DNA of 64,000 bases from Halomonas sp. HAL1 (GTDB lineage Bacteria > Pseudomonadota > Gammaproteobacteria > Pseudomonadales > Halomonadaceae): assembly GCF_030544485.1 (NCBI RefSeq), contig NZ_CP130611.1, positions 62,001-126,000 of the forward strand. Direction: 5' to 3'. This document shows, in pieces, positions 10,392 through 19,279 of the stretch (within the stretch, counting starts at the first letter, position 1; each line of letters opens with the position of its first letter). Position numbers and translations under genes: made by a program. Below the pieces are notes generated by a model, which saw only the letters and a list, made by a program, of their open reading frames with translations, was not told the DNA's origin and did not search any database.

Positions 10392-11054
10392 ATGCGTGCA
10401 CTGCTAATAGAAGATGATTCCTTACTTGGGGATGGCATTAAAACGGCGCTGGAACGCGAGGGGTACACGGTCGATTGGTTTATGCTTGGCCGCGAGGCAA
10501 TCAGCGCTATCGAAAGCGAGACATTCAGTGTGATTATTTTGGATCTTGGCCTGCCTGATATGGACGGCATGCAGGTACTGCATTTACTCCGTCAGCAATC
10601 CACTCTACCTATTTTGATTTTGACGGCCCGCGACGCAATGGAAGACCGTATTGGCGGTTTAGATGCGGGGGCTGATGACTATGTGCTCAAGCCTTTTAAC
10701 TTGAAGGAGTTACTTGCCCGTTTGCGTGTCGTCATGCGACGCGCTGAGGGGCGCGCTTCGCAAGTATTGACACTGGGAGCGCTGAGTATTGATGAGGCGC
10801 GTCATGCGGTGAGTTGGCGGGGCAAAGACGTAAAGTTGGGTCGACGCGAGTATGCTCTATTGTTAGAGCTAGCCAGGCACCCCGACAGAGTGCTGTCTCG
10901 TCCCCGTTTGGAAAATCTGCTTTATGGTTGGGGCGAAGAGGTCGAGTCCAATGCGGTGGAGGTTCACATTCATCATCTGCGTAAAAAGCTTGAAAAGCAT
11001 CTGATTATTAACGTGCGCGGGATTGGCTACCGGTTGGATAGTCAAGCACAATGA
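10392..11054 (+). CDS. pmrA: PmrA/QseB-like OmpR-family response regulator
   Basis: The product has 220 residues. The receiver domain has acidic IEDDSL at 7-9, the phosphoacceptor in VIILDLGLPDMDG near residue 51, a Thr/Ser switch in LILTARD, and the KPF lysine near 101. The C-terminal OmpR/PhoB winged helix follows (RREYALLLELARHPDRVLSR ... VHIHHLRKKL ... IRGIGYRL). When phosphorylated it should activate the divergent lipid-modification genes. It overlaps the sensor kinase gene by 4 bp (ATGA) and has a PmrA-type box just upstream. PmrA is a functional call from motif plus context; QseB is the main alternative. Confidence 0.85.
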   Translation: MRALLIEDDSLLGDGIKTALEREGYTVDWFMLGREAISAIESETFSVIILDLGLPDMDGMQVLHLLRQQSTLPILILTARDAMEDRIGGLDAGADDYVLKPFNLKELLARLRVVMRRAEGRASQVLTLGALSIDEARHAVSWRGKDVKLGRREYALLLELARHPDRVLSRPRLENLLYGWGEEVESNAVEVHIHHLRKKLEKHLIINVRGIGYRLDSQAQ

Positions 11055-12442
11055 TATCGATACGGCGTTATCTACTCCGCACGCTGGCCATAGCCCTGGT
11101 TGTTGCGGGGGGCGTCGCGTTTACCGCGGCCTACTTAATCACAGGTCATGAGTTAGAAGAAATTCTTGATACACAGCTCAGTCTGCATAGCCGGATTGTG
11201 GCTGGCCAACTCGATCCAAACGCGACAATTGACGACTATGCTCGCCTGGCTTCTCGGATGGGCCTTCCAGAACATCCGGCTCAGCTATATCGCGACGGGA
11301 ACACAGTGCCTGTCAGCAGTCCTGAATCAGATCCCAAGCTTTACCACGAGGAAGAGCTTAAATTAGTCCTTGGTTTTTGGAATGCCGATGGCTCACCTAG
11401 GCTGCTAGGGGGCACATGGAATGATGCAGGCCCTTTCCCCGCCCCTTTAGAGGAGGGTTTTCGCTGGGAAAGCTACGATGGGCATCGCTGGCGGGTTTTC
11501 AGCATGTTCGATATTGCCAGCGATACCTGGATCAGCATGGGGCTACGCGGTTCGTTTCATGATGAAGTGGTGGAGCGCATCACCTGGAACAATTTATTGC
11601 CGATGCTCTTTTTGCTACCACTCCTCCTTTGGCTGATGAACCGTATTATCCGGCGAGGTACCGCGCCCATCCAAGCGCTTTCCAGCCAGGTGCAGGGCCG
11701 CTCCGCCCACGATCTGCGTCAAATCGATAATCTTGTTCCTCAAGAGCTTAATGAATTACGCCAATCGCTAAACGACTTTATCGCCCGGTTGAAAGAAACA
11801 TTAGAACGCGAGCGGCGCTTCACTGCAGATGCGGCCCATGAATTACGCACGCCCTTGGCAGCGCTGAGAATCCACTTAGATAATGCGCAGGCAGGGGGAG
11901 AGCAATCATTACAAAAGGCTTATGTCGGGGTTGAGCGGCTTCAGCGGGTGGTAGAACAACTGCTTATTTTGGCTCGATTGGATCAAGGGGCCACAACCTC
12001 ACCGGCCACTATCGATCTCTATCCGATTATTGCTGAACTGGTAGCTGAGCTGTGGCCACTCGCTGAAGAGCGAAACCAGCACCTGAGGCTAACAGGCTTA
12101 ACCCAGTTGGAGACTCGCGCCGACGAAGTCGAGGTGGGTATTCTCTTTCGTAACCTCCTGGATAACGCCTTGCGCTATACGTCAGAAGGCGGTCAAGTGG
12201 AGGTAGAGTTAGCGTTTTGGGAAGGGTTGCCTCGGCTCACGGTGAGAGACACTGGCCCCGGACTCCCCGAGGCACTTTTGGATAAAGTCACTGAACGCTT
12301 TAGGCGCGCGTCTGGCCAGGGCACCACCGGCAGCGGATTGGGTTTGTCGATTGTCTCGGAGTTGGCCCAGCGCCAAAACGCATGCCTTACGCTTAGTAAT
12401 CGCACGCCCAACGGTCTAGTGGTCAGTGTGACGTGGGGGTAA
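11051..12442 (+). CDS. pmrB: PmrB-like sensor histidine kinase
   Basis: The 463-residue product has a first membrane helix at about 8-30, a periplasmic sensor of about 140 residues, a second helix (MLFLLPLLLWLMNRI) near 180-200, a HAMP linker, then HisKA with RRFTADAAHELRTPLAALRI (phospho-His) and HATPase_c with NLLDNALRYT (N box), DTGPGLPEA (G1) and GSGLGLSIV (G2). All catalytic elements are present. It phosphorylates the co-encoded regulator. The periplasmic part has several Glu/Asp stretches (EEELK, EEGF), but the signal sensed cannot be read. Translation is coupled to pmrA. Confidence 0.87.
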   Translation: MISIRRYLLRTLAIALVVAGGVAFTAAYLITGHELEEILDTQLSLHSRIVAGQLDPNATIDDYARLASRMGLPEHPAQLYRDGNTVPVSSPESDPKLYHEEELKLVLGFWNADGSPRLLGGTWNDAGPFPAPLEEGFRWESYDGHRWRVFSMFDIASDTWISMGLRGSFHDEVVERITWNNLLPMLFLLPLLLWLMNRIIRRGTAPIQALSSQVQGRSAHDLRQIDNLVPQELNELRQSLNDFIARLKETLERERRFTADAAHELRTPLAALRIHLDNAQAGGEQSLQKAYVGVERLQRVVEQLLILARLDQGATTSPATIDLYPIIAELVAELWPLAEERNQHLRLTGLTQLETRADEVEVGILFRNLLDNALRYTSEGGQVEVELAFWEGLPRLTVRDTGPGLPEALLDKVTERFRRASGQGTTGSGLGLSIVSELAQRQNACLTLSNRTPNGLVVSVTWG

Positions 12443-12459
12443 CACCACACCAGCAGCAA

Positions 12460-12590
12460 GATTGCTGAGTCATTGGCTGGCCACTGCCAGGGATCGCCGA
12501 TACGTTCAAGCAAGGAAAATGTTCTCTGCGAAGCTTCTGGGGTGAATGCCTTCAGTAAAATAGGCATCACCCGTGGTAATTTAACCTAAT
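12460..12590 (+). repeat. repeat copy B (degenerate)
   Basis: 12512-12589 is roughly 80 percent identical to 4678-4756 and in the same orientation; weaker similarity extends upstream to about 12460 with gaps. Relative to copy A its reading frame is broken. It lies in the convergent gap between pmrB and the nickel pump gene. Confidence 0.6.
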
Positions 12591-12621
12591 AGGCATCTAT
12601 TAACTTGTCAGCCTTAATGTG

Positions 12622-13992
12622 TCACGAAGGCCATCGTGTATGGTGGTTATCAATGACAAATATGTGCCGATGCACATTTCTGGGATGATGGTGGGGATGG
12701 CGATGAGGTTCCGGCCCTTCCCACCCTTCATGCTCGTGTTGATGGTGTTCATCGTGATAGTGAAGATGACTATGACGAATAGGCGAGTGCTCATGCGCAA
12801 TCTCTATTGGATCTCGACGAGGCCAAGCAAACGCAGCAAGCCCCGTCGCCGTTAAAGCCACGGTTCCGAGCATTGCGAATGTTCCTGCCATTCCCATATT
12901 CAGCCCTATCCACCCTGCCAACGGGTAGGTGATCAACCAGCAACCGTGTGACAAAGAGAATTGGGCAGCAAATAGCGCTGGACGATCCTCCGCCTGGCAA
13001 GAACGCTTGAGCAAGCGCCCTGTAGGGGTCATGACCATCGAAGCGCCTGCCCCCAGTAGCAACCATAGCCCGACAAGTCCCGCAAACGATGGGCCTAGCC
13101 AGCCTAAGTAGAGACTGAGCGCCATGATAACGCCACCCAACAGCATGACTGGTCGTTCAGGCAATCGATCCAGTACCTTGGGTAGCAATAAGGCCACCAA
13201 CATGGAGCCCCCACCTGCGGCCGCAAAGGCCAAAGCTACTTCTTTCTCGCCAAGCCCCAACATAGAGCGAACAAGCACTACCGTATTGACGATCTGCATC
13301 GCTCCGGCGGCTGAGACCGCCAAGTTCAACGCCAACAAGCCGCGCAAACGAGGTGTTTTTAGATAAATCCGTATGCCGTAAGAAACGCGACGCCAAACGC
13401 CGGGAATATCCTCTAGCGGTTGTGACGCAGGCAACAGCACCGATATAACCAGTGAGGCAGAGATCACGAACGCCAGGGCGTTGAGTACAAACAGGACATC
13501 AAAGCTCATCACCATCAGCAATGTCGCTGCTACCATCGGGCTAAGAAGATTCTCTAAATCGTAGGCAAGGCGTGACAGGGATAATGCTCGCGTGTATTGC
13601 TCTTCGTCTTCTAGGATGTCTGGTATTGTCGCCTGGAAAACGGGCGTGAAGCCTGCTGAGCAAGCATTGAGTAGAAAGATCAGCACATAGATTTGCCACA
13701 CTTCTGTAACGAAAGGCAGTGCGCAAACCACGGCTGCTCGCAGCAAGTCGAGGCTAACCAACAACATGCGTCGAGGTAGGCGTGAGGCGTAAGCACCCAC
13801 CAGTGGCGCAATGCCCACGTAGGCAACCATCTTAATCGCCAGCGCTGTACCTAGTACGACACCCGCCTGCCCCCCAGCAAGATCATGAGCCAGTAACGCT
13901 AGGGCAACGGTGGTCAGACCGGTACCAATCAGTGCAATGACCTGAGCGAAAAAGAGATGGCGATAGACGCGATGGGCGAGTACATCGAGCAT
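12622..13992 (-). CDS. nreB: NreB-like MFS nickel exporter with His-rich tail
   Basis: The 456-residue product has twelve membrane helices of the major facilitator superfamily (MFS_3/enterobactin-exporter-like), with the loop LVGAYASRLPRRMLLVSLDLLR after helix 2. The last ~55 residues are extremely His-rich (HYHDEHHQHEHEG, HRHPHHHPRNVHRH), a hallmark of NreB/NcrC nickel-resistance permeases, and probably bind Ni(II). It should export nickel, perhaps cobalt, across the inner membrane. The RcnR-like repressor gene lies 35 bp upstream on the same strand, forming an nreA-nreB pair. Confidence 0.85.
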   Translation of the reverse strand: MLDVLAHRVYRHLFFAQVIALIGTGLTTVALALLAHDLAGGQAGVVLGTALAIKMVAYVGIAPLVGAYASRLPRRMLLVSLDLLRAAVVCALPFVTEVWQIYVLIFLLNACSAGFTPVFQATIPDILEDEEQYTRALSLSRLAYDLENLLSPMVAATLLMVMSFDVLFVLNALAFVISASLVISVLLPASQPLEDIPGVWRRVSYGIRIYLKTPRLRGLLALNLAVSAAGAMQIVNTVVLVRSMLGLGEKEVALAFAAAGGGSMLVALLLPKVLDRLPERPVMLLGGVIMALSLYLGWLGPSFAGLVGLWLLLGAGASMVMTPTGRLLKRSCQAEDRPALFAAQFSLSHGCWLITYPLAGWIGLNMGMAGTFAMLGTVALTATGLAAFAWPRRDPIEIAHEHSPIRHSHLHYHDEHHQHEHEGWEGPEPHRHPHHHPRNVHRHIFVIDNHHTRWPS

Positions 13993-14027
13993 AGAACGTT
14001 CCTCACGAGAGGGGAGCTTAGATGCAT

Positions 14028-14303
14028 TTACAGGTAGCGGGCAATGGCCTTGAACTCTTCAGCCCGCGCCCGCTGTGTTTGATCCTGAGCGCCCAAGGCA
14101 TCCTCTAGGCAGTGATCGATATGATCTAAAACCAAGGCACGTTTGGCCTGTTGAATAGCCTTCTCAACCGCATGGAGCTGCTGGGCAATGTCTAGACAGT
14201 GGCGACCATCCTCTATCATCTGCGTCACACTCGAAAGATGCCCCCGAGCCCGGTTCAAGCGCTTGATGATGTCAGGATGTGACTGGTGCGTATGTATTGT
14301 CAT
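14028..14303 (-). CDS. nreA: RcnR/CsoR-family metal-sensing repressor (NreA-like)
   Basis: The 91-residue all-helical protein matches the DUF156/CsoR-RcnR family: HPDIIKRLNRARGHLSSVTQ with the DNA-binding helix, MIEDGRHCLDIAQQLHAVE with the metal Cys, and LVLDHIDHCLEDAL with the His ligands. An N-terminal MTIHTHQSH adds His residues as in RcnR, favouring Ni/Co over Cu sensing. It should bind the G-tract palindrome at 14327 and be released by nickel, relieving nreB and, divergently, the HupE operon. ATG at 14303 is the start. Confidence 0.87.
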   Translation of the reverse strand: MTIHTHQSHPDIIKRLNRARGHLSSVTQMIEDGRHCLDIAQQLHAVEKAIQQAKRALVLDHIDHCLEDALGAQDQTQRARAEEFKAIARYL

Positions 14304-14326
14304 TTTCTTTCCCTTATTCTATTCCT

Positions 14327-14343
14327 ATCCCCCTGGAGGGGAT
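14327..14343. promoter_or_regulatory. RcnR/CsoR-type operator
   Basis: ATCCCC-CTGGA-GGGGAT is a perfect inverted repeat with G/C tracts, as bound by CsoR/RcnR tetramers. It lies between the repressor gene (minus) and the His-rich gene (plus), so it could control both directions. Confidence 0.6.
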
Positions 14344-14430
14344 GGTAATCTATTATTGCTACGCGGCGCTACGGCGTAAGCAAACTGTTATCTACTTTTT
14401 TATCATCAATTTTTGTCCTGGTTGCTTCAA

Positions 14431-14796
14431 ATGCTCAATCGGCTGCGTCACCGCCTTGGCTATCTGACCCTGCTACTGCTGTTTTTGCCTAGCCTGATGC
14501 TTACCAGTGTGGGCGAAGCGAGTGCGCATGGCGCAATGAGCCTGGTTGGCGTTGAGTCATCTCACCAGGAGAGTGTGCAGAAGGGCCATGGGCATTCCCA
14601 TGGGCATAAGCACGATGACGGTCGACATCTTTCTCATGAGAGCGGCAGTCACTTCCACGAACAAGCGGATCGCTTGGGGGCGGGCCTTGTCATCGCTCCG
14701 AACGTCCGTCATGCCCTGCGGCTAGGCGAACGGCGCGGTTTACCCCTGCGTCGCGCCTACCGATTGGAGCGACCACCACGGCCAGTTGTCGCTTGA
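14431..14796 (+). CDS. secreted His-rich protein of the nickel block
   Basis: ATG 14431 gives 121 residues: a signal peptide (LGYLTLLLLFLPSLMLTSVG, cleavage near EASA-HG) and a His-rich segment (KGHGHSHGHKHDDGRHLSH) that looks like a periplasmic metal buffer. The C-terminal third is basic and unremarkable. It reads divergently from the repressor and is followed 55 bp later by the HupE-like gene, so all three probably form one nickel-inducible operon. An upstream in-frame TTG (14413) is less likely as start. No named family. Confidence 0.6.
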   Translation: MLNRLRHRLGYLTLLLLFLPSLMLTSVGEASAHGAMSLVGVESSHQESVQKGHGHSHGHKHDDGRHLSHESGSHFHEQADRLGAGLVIAPNVRHALRLGERRGLPLRRAYRLERPPRPVVA

Positions 14797-14851
14797 TAAC
14801 TGGGGCCATCCTTCGGGTGGCCAATACTAATGTCAGACCCGTGGAGGTTAC

Positions 14852-15586
14852 ATGTTTCCATCCCAAGTAAGGGGTGTGCTCGGCTTGCCTATGATGGCCC
14901 GACGCCACGCCTTAGCCTTTCTAACTCTGCTGTTAATGCTACTGGGAGCCAGTGGCGAAGCGCTTGCTCACGCGGTGGCTGAAGGTGACAAGGGCTACAT
15001 CCAAGAGATCTATGGCGTTAATCTGATCTCGTTTATGTATCTCGGTGCCAAGCACATGGTAACGGGGTATGACCATATCCTGTTTTTGCTAGGGGTCATC
15101 TTTTTCCTCTACCGAATGCAGCATATCGCTATTTACGTCAGCCTCTTTGCCATCGGTCACTCGACGACCATGCTGCTCGGGGTGTACTTCAATATCGGCA
15201 TCAATAGCTACCTAATTGATGCCATCATCGGGCTCTCCATTGTCTATAAGGCGCTCGATAACATCGGCGCATATCAGCGCTGGTTCGGCTTTCAGCCCAA
15301 CACCAAGGTCGCCACGTTGGTGTTCGGTCTGTTTCATGGCTTTGGCCTGTCGAGCAAGATCATTGAGTACGATATCTCACCCGATGGTCTCGTCCCTAAT
15401 CTCCTGGCATTCAACGTAGGCGTAGAGATCGGCCAGCTACTGGCATTGAGCGCCATTCTCATTGTGATGGGCTTCTGGCGACGCACTACTGGCTTCTTAC
15501 GTCATGCGTATACCGCCAACGTCGCCATGATGTGTGCTGGTTTTATGCTGGTGGGTTATCAACTGACCGGCTATTTCATTGCCTAA
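14852..15586 (+). CDS. HupE/UreJ-like membrane permease
   Basis: The 244-residue product has a signal-like N-terminus ending in GEALAHAV, then six to seven membrane helices with the family motif MVTGYDHILFLLGVIFF and a second HGFGLSSKI, each carrying a His. HupE/UreJ proteins import or bind nickel or cobalt; here, next to an exporter and a metal repressor, it may act in nickel homeostasis or resistance. GGAGG 5 bases before ATG 14852 fixes the start. The stop is followed at once by the SD of the anchor protein gene, implying cotranscription. Confidence 0.82.
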   Translation: MFPSQVRGVLGLPMMARRHALAFLTLLLMLLGASGEALAHAVAEGDKGYIQEIYGVNLISFMYLGAKHMVTGYDHILFLLGVIFFLYRMQHIAIYVSLFAIGHSTTMLLGVYFNIGINSYLIDAIIGLSIVYKALDNIGAYQRWFGFQPNTKVATLVFGLFHGFGLSSKIIEYDISPDGLVPNLLAFNVGVEIGQLLALSAILIVMGFWRRTTGFLRHAYTANVAMMCAGFMLVGYQLTGYFIA

Positions 15587-15601
15587 TTGAAGGAGTTACC
15601 G

Positions 15602-16375
15602 ATGTATAACACTGACCTTCCAACCCGTGCCGAGCTGCCGTCAACGGGTAAGTTACTGCGCTCTACGTTGATGGCAGCCGTTATTGCCGCCGCCTTGCTG
15701 ATCAGCGTCGTGCTGCCTGCTGAGTATGCCGTTGACCCCACCGGCGCTGGGCGCTTGTTGGGACTGACTGAGATGGGAGAAATCAAGACCCAGTTGGCTG
15801 AGGAAGCCGAGCTCGACCAAGCCAATGATCAAGCCAGTGCCCAACAGGCTTCTGAACCCACTGCACCTCAAGAGGCCGTTAGTGATAGCCAACCTTCGAC
15901 CGCAACCGCTAGTGCTGCACCGACTTCAGACGTAGAGAGGGGGCAAGTAGCCGCTTCGTTACCAGAAGACCAAAAGATGGAGCAGACTGAAGCAAACGTA
16001 GCGCTTGCTGACGCTCCAGCCGCTGAGGAGACATCTACCCAGGCAACTGAAGAAACTGCGGCATGGGGTGATGAGGTGACTTTTACACTCGCGCCAGGTG
16101 AAGGTACCGAGTATAAGCTAACGATGGACGAAGGTGCTGTAGCGAAATTCGCTTGGATGTCCGACGGTGGGCCACTTAATTTCGATACCCACGGCGATGG
16201 CAATGGAAACTCAATCAGCTACGAGAAGGGGCGTGGCGTACCTGAGGATGAGGGAGAGCTTGAAGCTGCTTTCACTGGCAACCACGGCTGGTTCTTCCGT
16301 AACCGCAATGACAACGACGTGACCGTGGTCTTGCGTGTTGGGGGAGACTACGGGGAGCTGAAGAAAATGCTTTGA
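15602..16375 (+). CDS. transmembrane anchor protein linked to HupE-like permeases
   Basis: ATG 15602, preceded by AAGGAG, gives 257 residues. One membrane helix (LLRSTLMAAVIAAALLISVV, near 18-38) is followed by a flexible Ala/Glu/Gln-rich linker of ~110 residues and a compact C-terminal domain (FTLAPGEGTEYKLTMDEGA ... FAWMSDGGPLNFDTHGDG ... HGWFFRNRNDNDVTVVLRV), probably periplasmic. Proteins of this type regularly sit beside HupE/UreJ-like genes in metal loci; their exact role is unknown. The last gene of the nickel operon, it ends 14 bp before a strong stem-loop. Confidence 0.72.
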   Translation: MYNTDLPTRAELPSTGKLLRSTLMAAVIAAALLISVVLPAEYAVDPTGAGRLLGLTEMGEIKTQLAEEAELDQANDQASAQQASEPTAPQEAVSDSQPSTATASAAPTSDVERGQVAASLPEDQKMEQTEANVALADAPAAEETSTQATEETAAWGDEVTFTLAPGEGTEYKLTMDEGAVAKFAWMSDGGPLNFDTHGDGNGNSISYEKGRGVPEDEGELEAAFTGNHGWFFRNRNDNDVTVVLRVGGDYGELKKML

Positions 16376-16389
16376 TCTCTCCCTCGAAT

Positions 16390-16413
16390 CACCCCGGCCA
16401 ACAGGCCGGGGTG
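16390..16413. terminator. GC-rich stem-loop after the nickel operon
   Basis: CACCCCGGCC (16390-16399), loop AACA, GGCCGGGGTG (16404-16413): a perfect 10-bp stem. No clear T-run follows on either side, but position directly after the operon suggests termination. Confidence 0.65.
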
Positions 16414-16505
16414 GTACATCCATAACGCACCTAACGACAAACACCAGGGTTTACACTTAAGTGCGCTTTGGTGCTTGCTAACGTATCAAGCAGGCGCATG
16501 CGCCC

Positions 16506-16899
16506 TCATGCAATAGGCAGCCAGTAGCTCACACCCTCCAAGCTAACCCGAACCCCGTCTCCTGAATGCTCTATGGTCTGCTGACGAAGTGCTTTTTTAG
16601 ATACTTTCTTGTCATGAAAGTACTCCATGGCTGTGACGATCCACCGATCCCTCCACTCTTCCTCTTTATCAACGCACTTAGCCATTTGCATCATGGTGTG
16701 AGCCAACTTTTCTTTTCGCCGTTTTCTTGCTCGCTTCTCATCCACTCTAGGAGCCAGTGTGGTGGCATGTTGACGATTTAAGAAATTGGTAAACCCCGTC
16801 ACCGAGGCTGCTTGTCCGGGCACCGCACTCAAGTAACTGTCTACATCACCGTATCCGGCCGGTGAACACACCTTCCGCTGAGACCCGACTTCGATGACG
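16506..16899 (-). pseudogene. 3' part of a gene split by IS66
   Basis: The frame ending at 16506 encodes VIEVGSQRKVCSPAGYGDVD at the IS66 edge, then SYLSAVPGQAASVTGFTNFL and a basic helical tail (DEKRARKRRKEKLAHTMMQM ... WLPIA). If IS66 (16900-19311) is removed exactly, this frame continues without interruption into the segment at 19312-19487. The GQAASVTGFTNFL part resembles the C-terminal half of Cys-rich recombinase-like proteins such as the one at the left edge, but I cannot confirm the family. Confidence 0.55.
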
Positions 16900-16934
16900 G
16901 TAGGTGTCCACCTATTCCTTAGTGGACACCTATT

Positions 16935-17303
16935 ATGAGTGAGTTAAGCGTATTGGAGGCGCCTCGAAAGCGTCGCCGCTTTACAGCCGAGTTCAAGGCC
17001 GGCGTCGTCGAAGCGTGCCAACAACCTGGTGCCTCAGTGGCTGGCATCGCGTTGGAGCATGCTCTGAACACCAATCTGGTCCATAAGTGGATCCGTGAGG
17101 CTCGTCGCTCGGCGCCGGTAAGTGAACCCCCGGCATTTGTCCCGTTGCCGATGGCAAGCACCGCAACGCTGGCCTCGACCCCGCTTCGGGAAGCCGAGCG
17201 TATTCGACTTTCACTGCCGAGCCCCAAAGGCACGGTGACCATCGAATGGCCATTGTCCGATGCGCAGGGGTGTCGGGCGCTGCTTCGGGATCTGCTGTCA
17301 TGA
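16935..17303 (+). CDS. tnpA: IS66 TnpA accessory protein
   Basis: The 122-residue protein starts MSELSVLEAPRKRRRFTAEF and contains a helix-turn-helix of the transposase_8 type (FKAGVVEACQQPGASVAGIA, then LNTNLVHKWIREARR). It binds the ends of the element. It overlaps tnpB by 4 bp (ATGA) and appears intact. Confidence 0.9.
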   Translation: MSELSVLEAPRKRRRFTAEFKAGVVEACQQPGASVAGIALEHALNTNLVHKWIREARRSAPVSEPPAFVPLPMASTATLASTPLREAERIRLSLPSPKGTVTIEWPLSDAQGCRALLRDLLS

Positions 17304-17635
17304 TGCGTATCGACGAGATCTGGCTGGCCACCGAACCATTGGACATGCGCGCTGGTCCCGACACGGCTCTGGCCAGGGTGGTGAAGGTGTTCGGCGCCGC
17401 CCGGCCACACTGCGCCTATCTGTTCGCCAATCGCCCCGGTAACCGCATGAAGGTGTTGATCCACGATGGCCTGGGCATCTGGCTGTGCGCCCGGCGTCTG
17501 AACCAGGGCAAGTTTCATAGGGCCGGCAACGGGCACGGTGATCGCGTCGAGCTCTCTCCCGAACAGGTGACAGCGCTGGTACAAGGTCTGCCCTGGCAGC
17601 GCATTGGGGCCGCCGGCGTGATCTCGGTGGTCTAA
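17300..17635 (+). CDS. tnpB: IS66 TnpB (Orf2) accessory protein
   Basis: From ATG 17300 the product has 111 residues with the IS66 Orf2 signature: IWLATEPLDMRAGPDTALA, AYLFANRPGNRMKVLIHDG and GLGIWLCARRLNQGKF. The function is required for transposition but its chemistry is not known. The start overlaps the tnpA stop. Confidence 0.92.
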   Translation: MMRIDEIWLATEPLDMRAGPDTALARVVKVFGAARPHCAYLFANRPGNRMKVLIHDGLGIWLCARRLNQGKFHRAGNGHGDRVELSPEQVTALVQGLPWQRIGAAGVISVV

Positions 17636-17728
17636 GGCGCACCTGCCACGAACGGCACAAAACGCCGTGGCGGGGTATTCGATGATAGGCCCATCCCCTT
17701 TTCCTCAGGCCGCTGGCATACTCACCCG

Positions 17729-19279
17729 ATGAACGCGCCATCCGACCTGTCTCAGCTCTCTCCCGATCAGCTCCGCCACCTGGCGGCATCGCTGATGTCG
17801 CAGGTCGAGCAGCAGGGACAGGCATTGGCGCAGAGCCAGAAAACACTGCGTCACACTGAGCAGGTCAACCAGAAGCTGACCTATGAACTGGCACTGCTCA
17901 AGCGTCATGCCTTCGGCAAGCGCAGCGAACAGCTCAACGTCCTGCAAATCAGCCTGCTGGACGAGGGGGTGGATGCCGACATCGCGGCCATCGAGACCGA
18001 GTTGGAAGACCTGGCCACCCCCGACACGCCGCCAGCGACCAAGAAGACGCCTACGCGCACCCCCTTGCCCCCTGAGTTGCCGCGCACCGAGATCCATCAT
18101 GATCCGGAGAGCGAGCACTGTGAGTGTGGCTGCCAACGGCGGCGAATTGGCGAGGAGGTCAGAGAGAAACTCGATTACACGCCGGGCGTGTTCCACGTCG
18201 AACGCCATATCCGCGGCAAATGGGTCTGTGACCAGTGCGAAACACTGGTCCAGGCGCCGATGCCGGCACAGATCATTGACAAGGGCATCCCCACCGCCGG
18301 CCTGCTGGCTCAGGTGCTGATTGCCAAATATGCCGATCATCTACCGCTCTATCGCCAGGAGCAGATCTTTGGCCGCGCCGGCGTACCGATTCCGCGCTCC
18401 ACCCTGGCGGAGTGGGTCGGTATCTGCGGCGTACGGCTTCAGCCACTGCTCGATGCCTTACGCAACCTGCTGCTTAATGAGCCGGTACTGCATGCCGACG
18501 AGACCCCGGTGCCGATGTTGGCGCCGGGGAAGAAGAAAACCCACCGGGCCTACCTCTGGGCCTATGCCACCACGCCCTATGCCGAGTTGAAGGCGGTCGT
18601 CTACGACTTCAGCGAGGGGCGCGGCGGTCAGCATGCTCGCGACTTTCTTGGCGACTGGCGAGGCAAGCTGATCTGCGACGACTACAGCGGCTACAAGCAG
18701 AGCTTTGCCAAGGGCGTGACCGAGATCGGCTGCATGGCCCACGCACGACGCAAGTTCGTCGACTTGCACGTGGCCGACAAGAGCCAGATCGCCGGGCAGG
18801 CCATCGCGCTAATCGGCCAGCTCTACCAGGTGGAGCGCGAGACACAATCGCTCACCGTGGAAGAGCGTCAACGATTGCGGGAGACACGCGCAAGGCCCCT
18901 CGTCGACGCGCTGTACCGCTGGATGTTGGCGCATCGCGAGAAGGTCCCGAACGGCTCGGCGACGGCCAAGGCACTAGATTACAGTCTGAAGCGTTGGGCA
19001 GCGCTAACGCGCTACCTCGACGACGGTGGACTACCCATTGACAATAATCGGGTAGAAAACCTGATTCGCCCTTGGACGCTCGGACGTTCGAACTGGCTAT
19101 TCGCCGGGTCACTGCGCAGTGGCCAGCGCGCGGCCAACGTTATGAGCCTGATCCAGTGCGCCAAGCTCAATGGCCATGATCCTTACGCCTACCTTCGAGA
19201 CGTTCTGGAGCGATTGCCGACCCACAAGGCCAGCCAACTTTACGAACTCCTACCGCAAAACTGGCAAAAAACCGCCTGA
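17729..19279 (+). CDS. tnpC: IS66 TnpC transposase (DDE)
   Basis: The 516-residue protein is full length. In order: N-terminal coiled coil (LMSQVEQQGQALAQSQKTLR), the LAYELALLKRHAFGKRSEQL-type segment, a zinc-binding region (CECGCQRR ... CDQCETLVQ), and the DDE domain with VLHADETPVPML, LICDDYSGYKQSF and DNNRVENLIRPWTLGRSNWLFAG holding the final Glu. It appears active. Confidence 0.95.
   Translation: MNAPSDLSQLSPDQLRHLAASLMSQVEQQGQALAQSQKTLRHTEQVNQKLTYELALLKRHAFGKRSEQLNVLQISLLDEGVDADIAAIETELEDLATPDTPPATKKTPTRTPLPPELPRTEIHHDPESEHCECGCQRRRIGEEVREKLDYTPGVFHVERHIRGKWVCDQCETLVQAPMPAQIIDKGIPTAGLLAQVLIAKYADHLPLYRQEQIFGRAGVPIPRSTLAEWVGICGVRLQPLLDALRNLLLNEPVLHADETPVPMLAPGKKKTHRAYLWAYATTPYAELKAVVYDFSEGRGGQHARDFLGDWRGKLICDDYSGYKQSFAKGVTEIGCMAHARRKFVDLHVADKSQIAGQAIALIGQLYQVERETQSLTVEERQRLRETRARPLVDALYRWMLAHREKVPNGSATAKALDYSLKRWAALTRYLDDGGLPIDNNRVENLIRPWTLGRSNWLFAGSLRSGQRAANVMSLIQCAKLNGHDPYAYLRDVLERLPTHKASQLYELLPQNWQKTA

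Noticed and set aside
17298..17846. Minus-strand ORFs opposite IS66 genes
   Set aside because: Arg/Pro-rich shadows of tnpB and tnpC.
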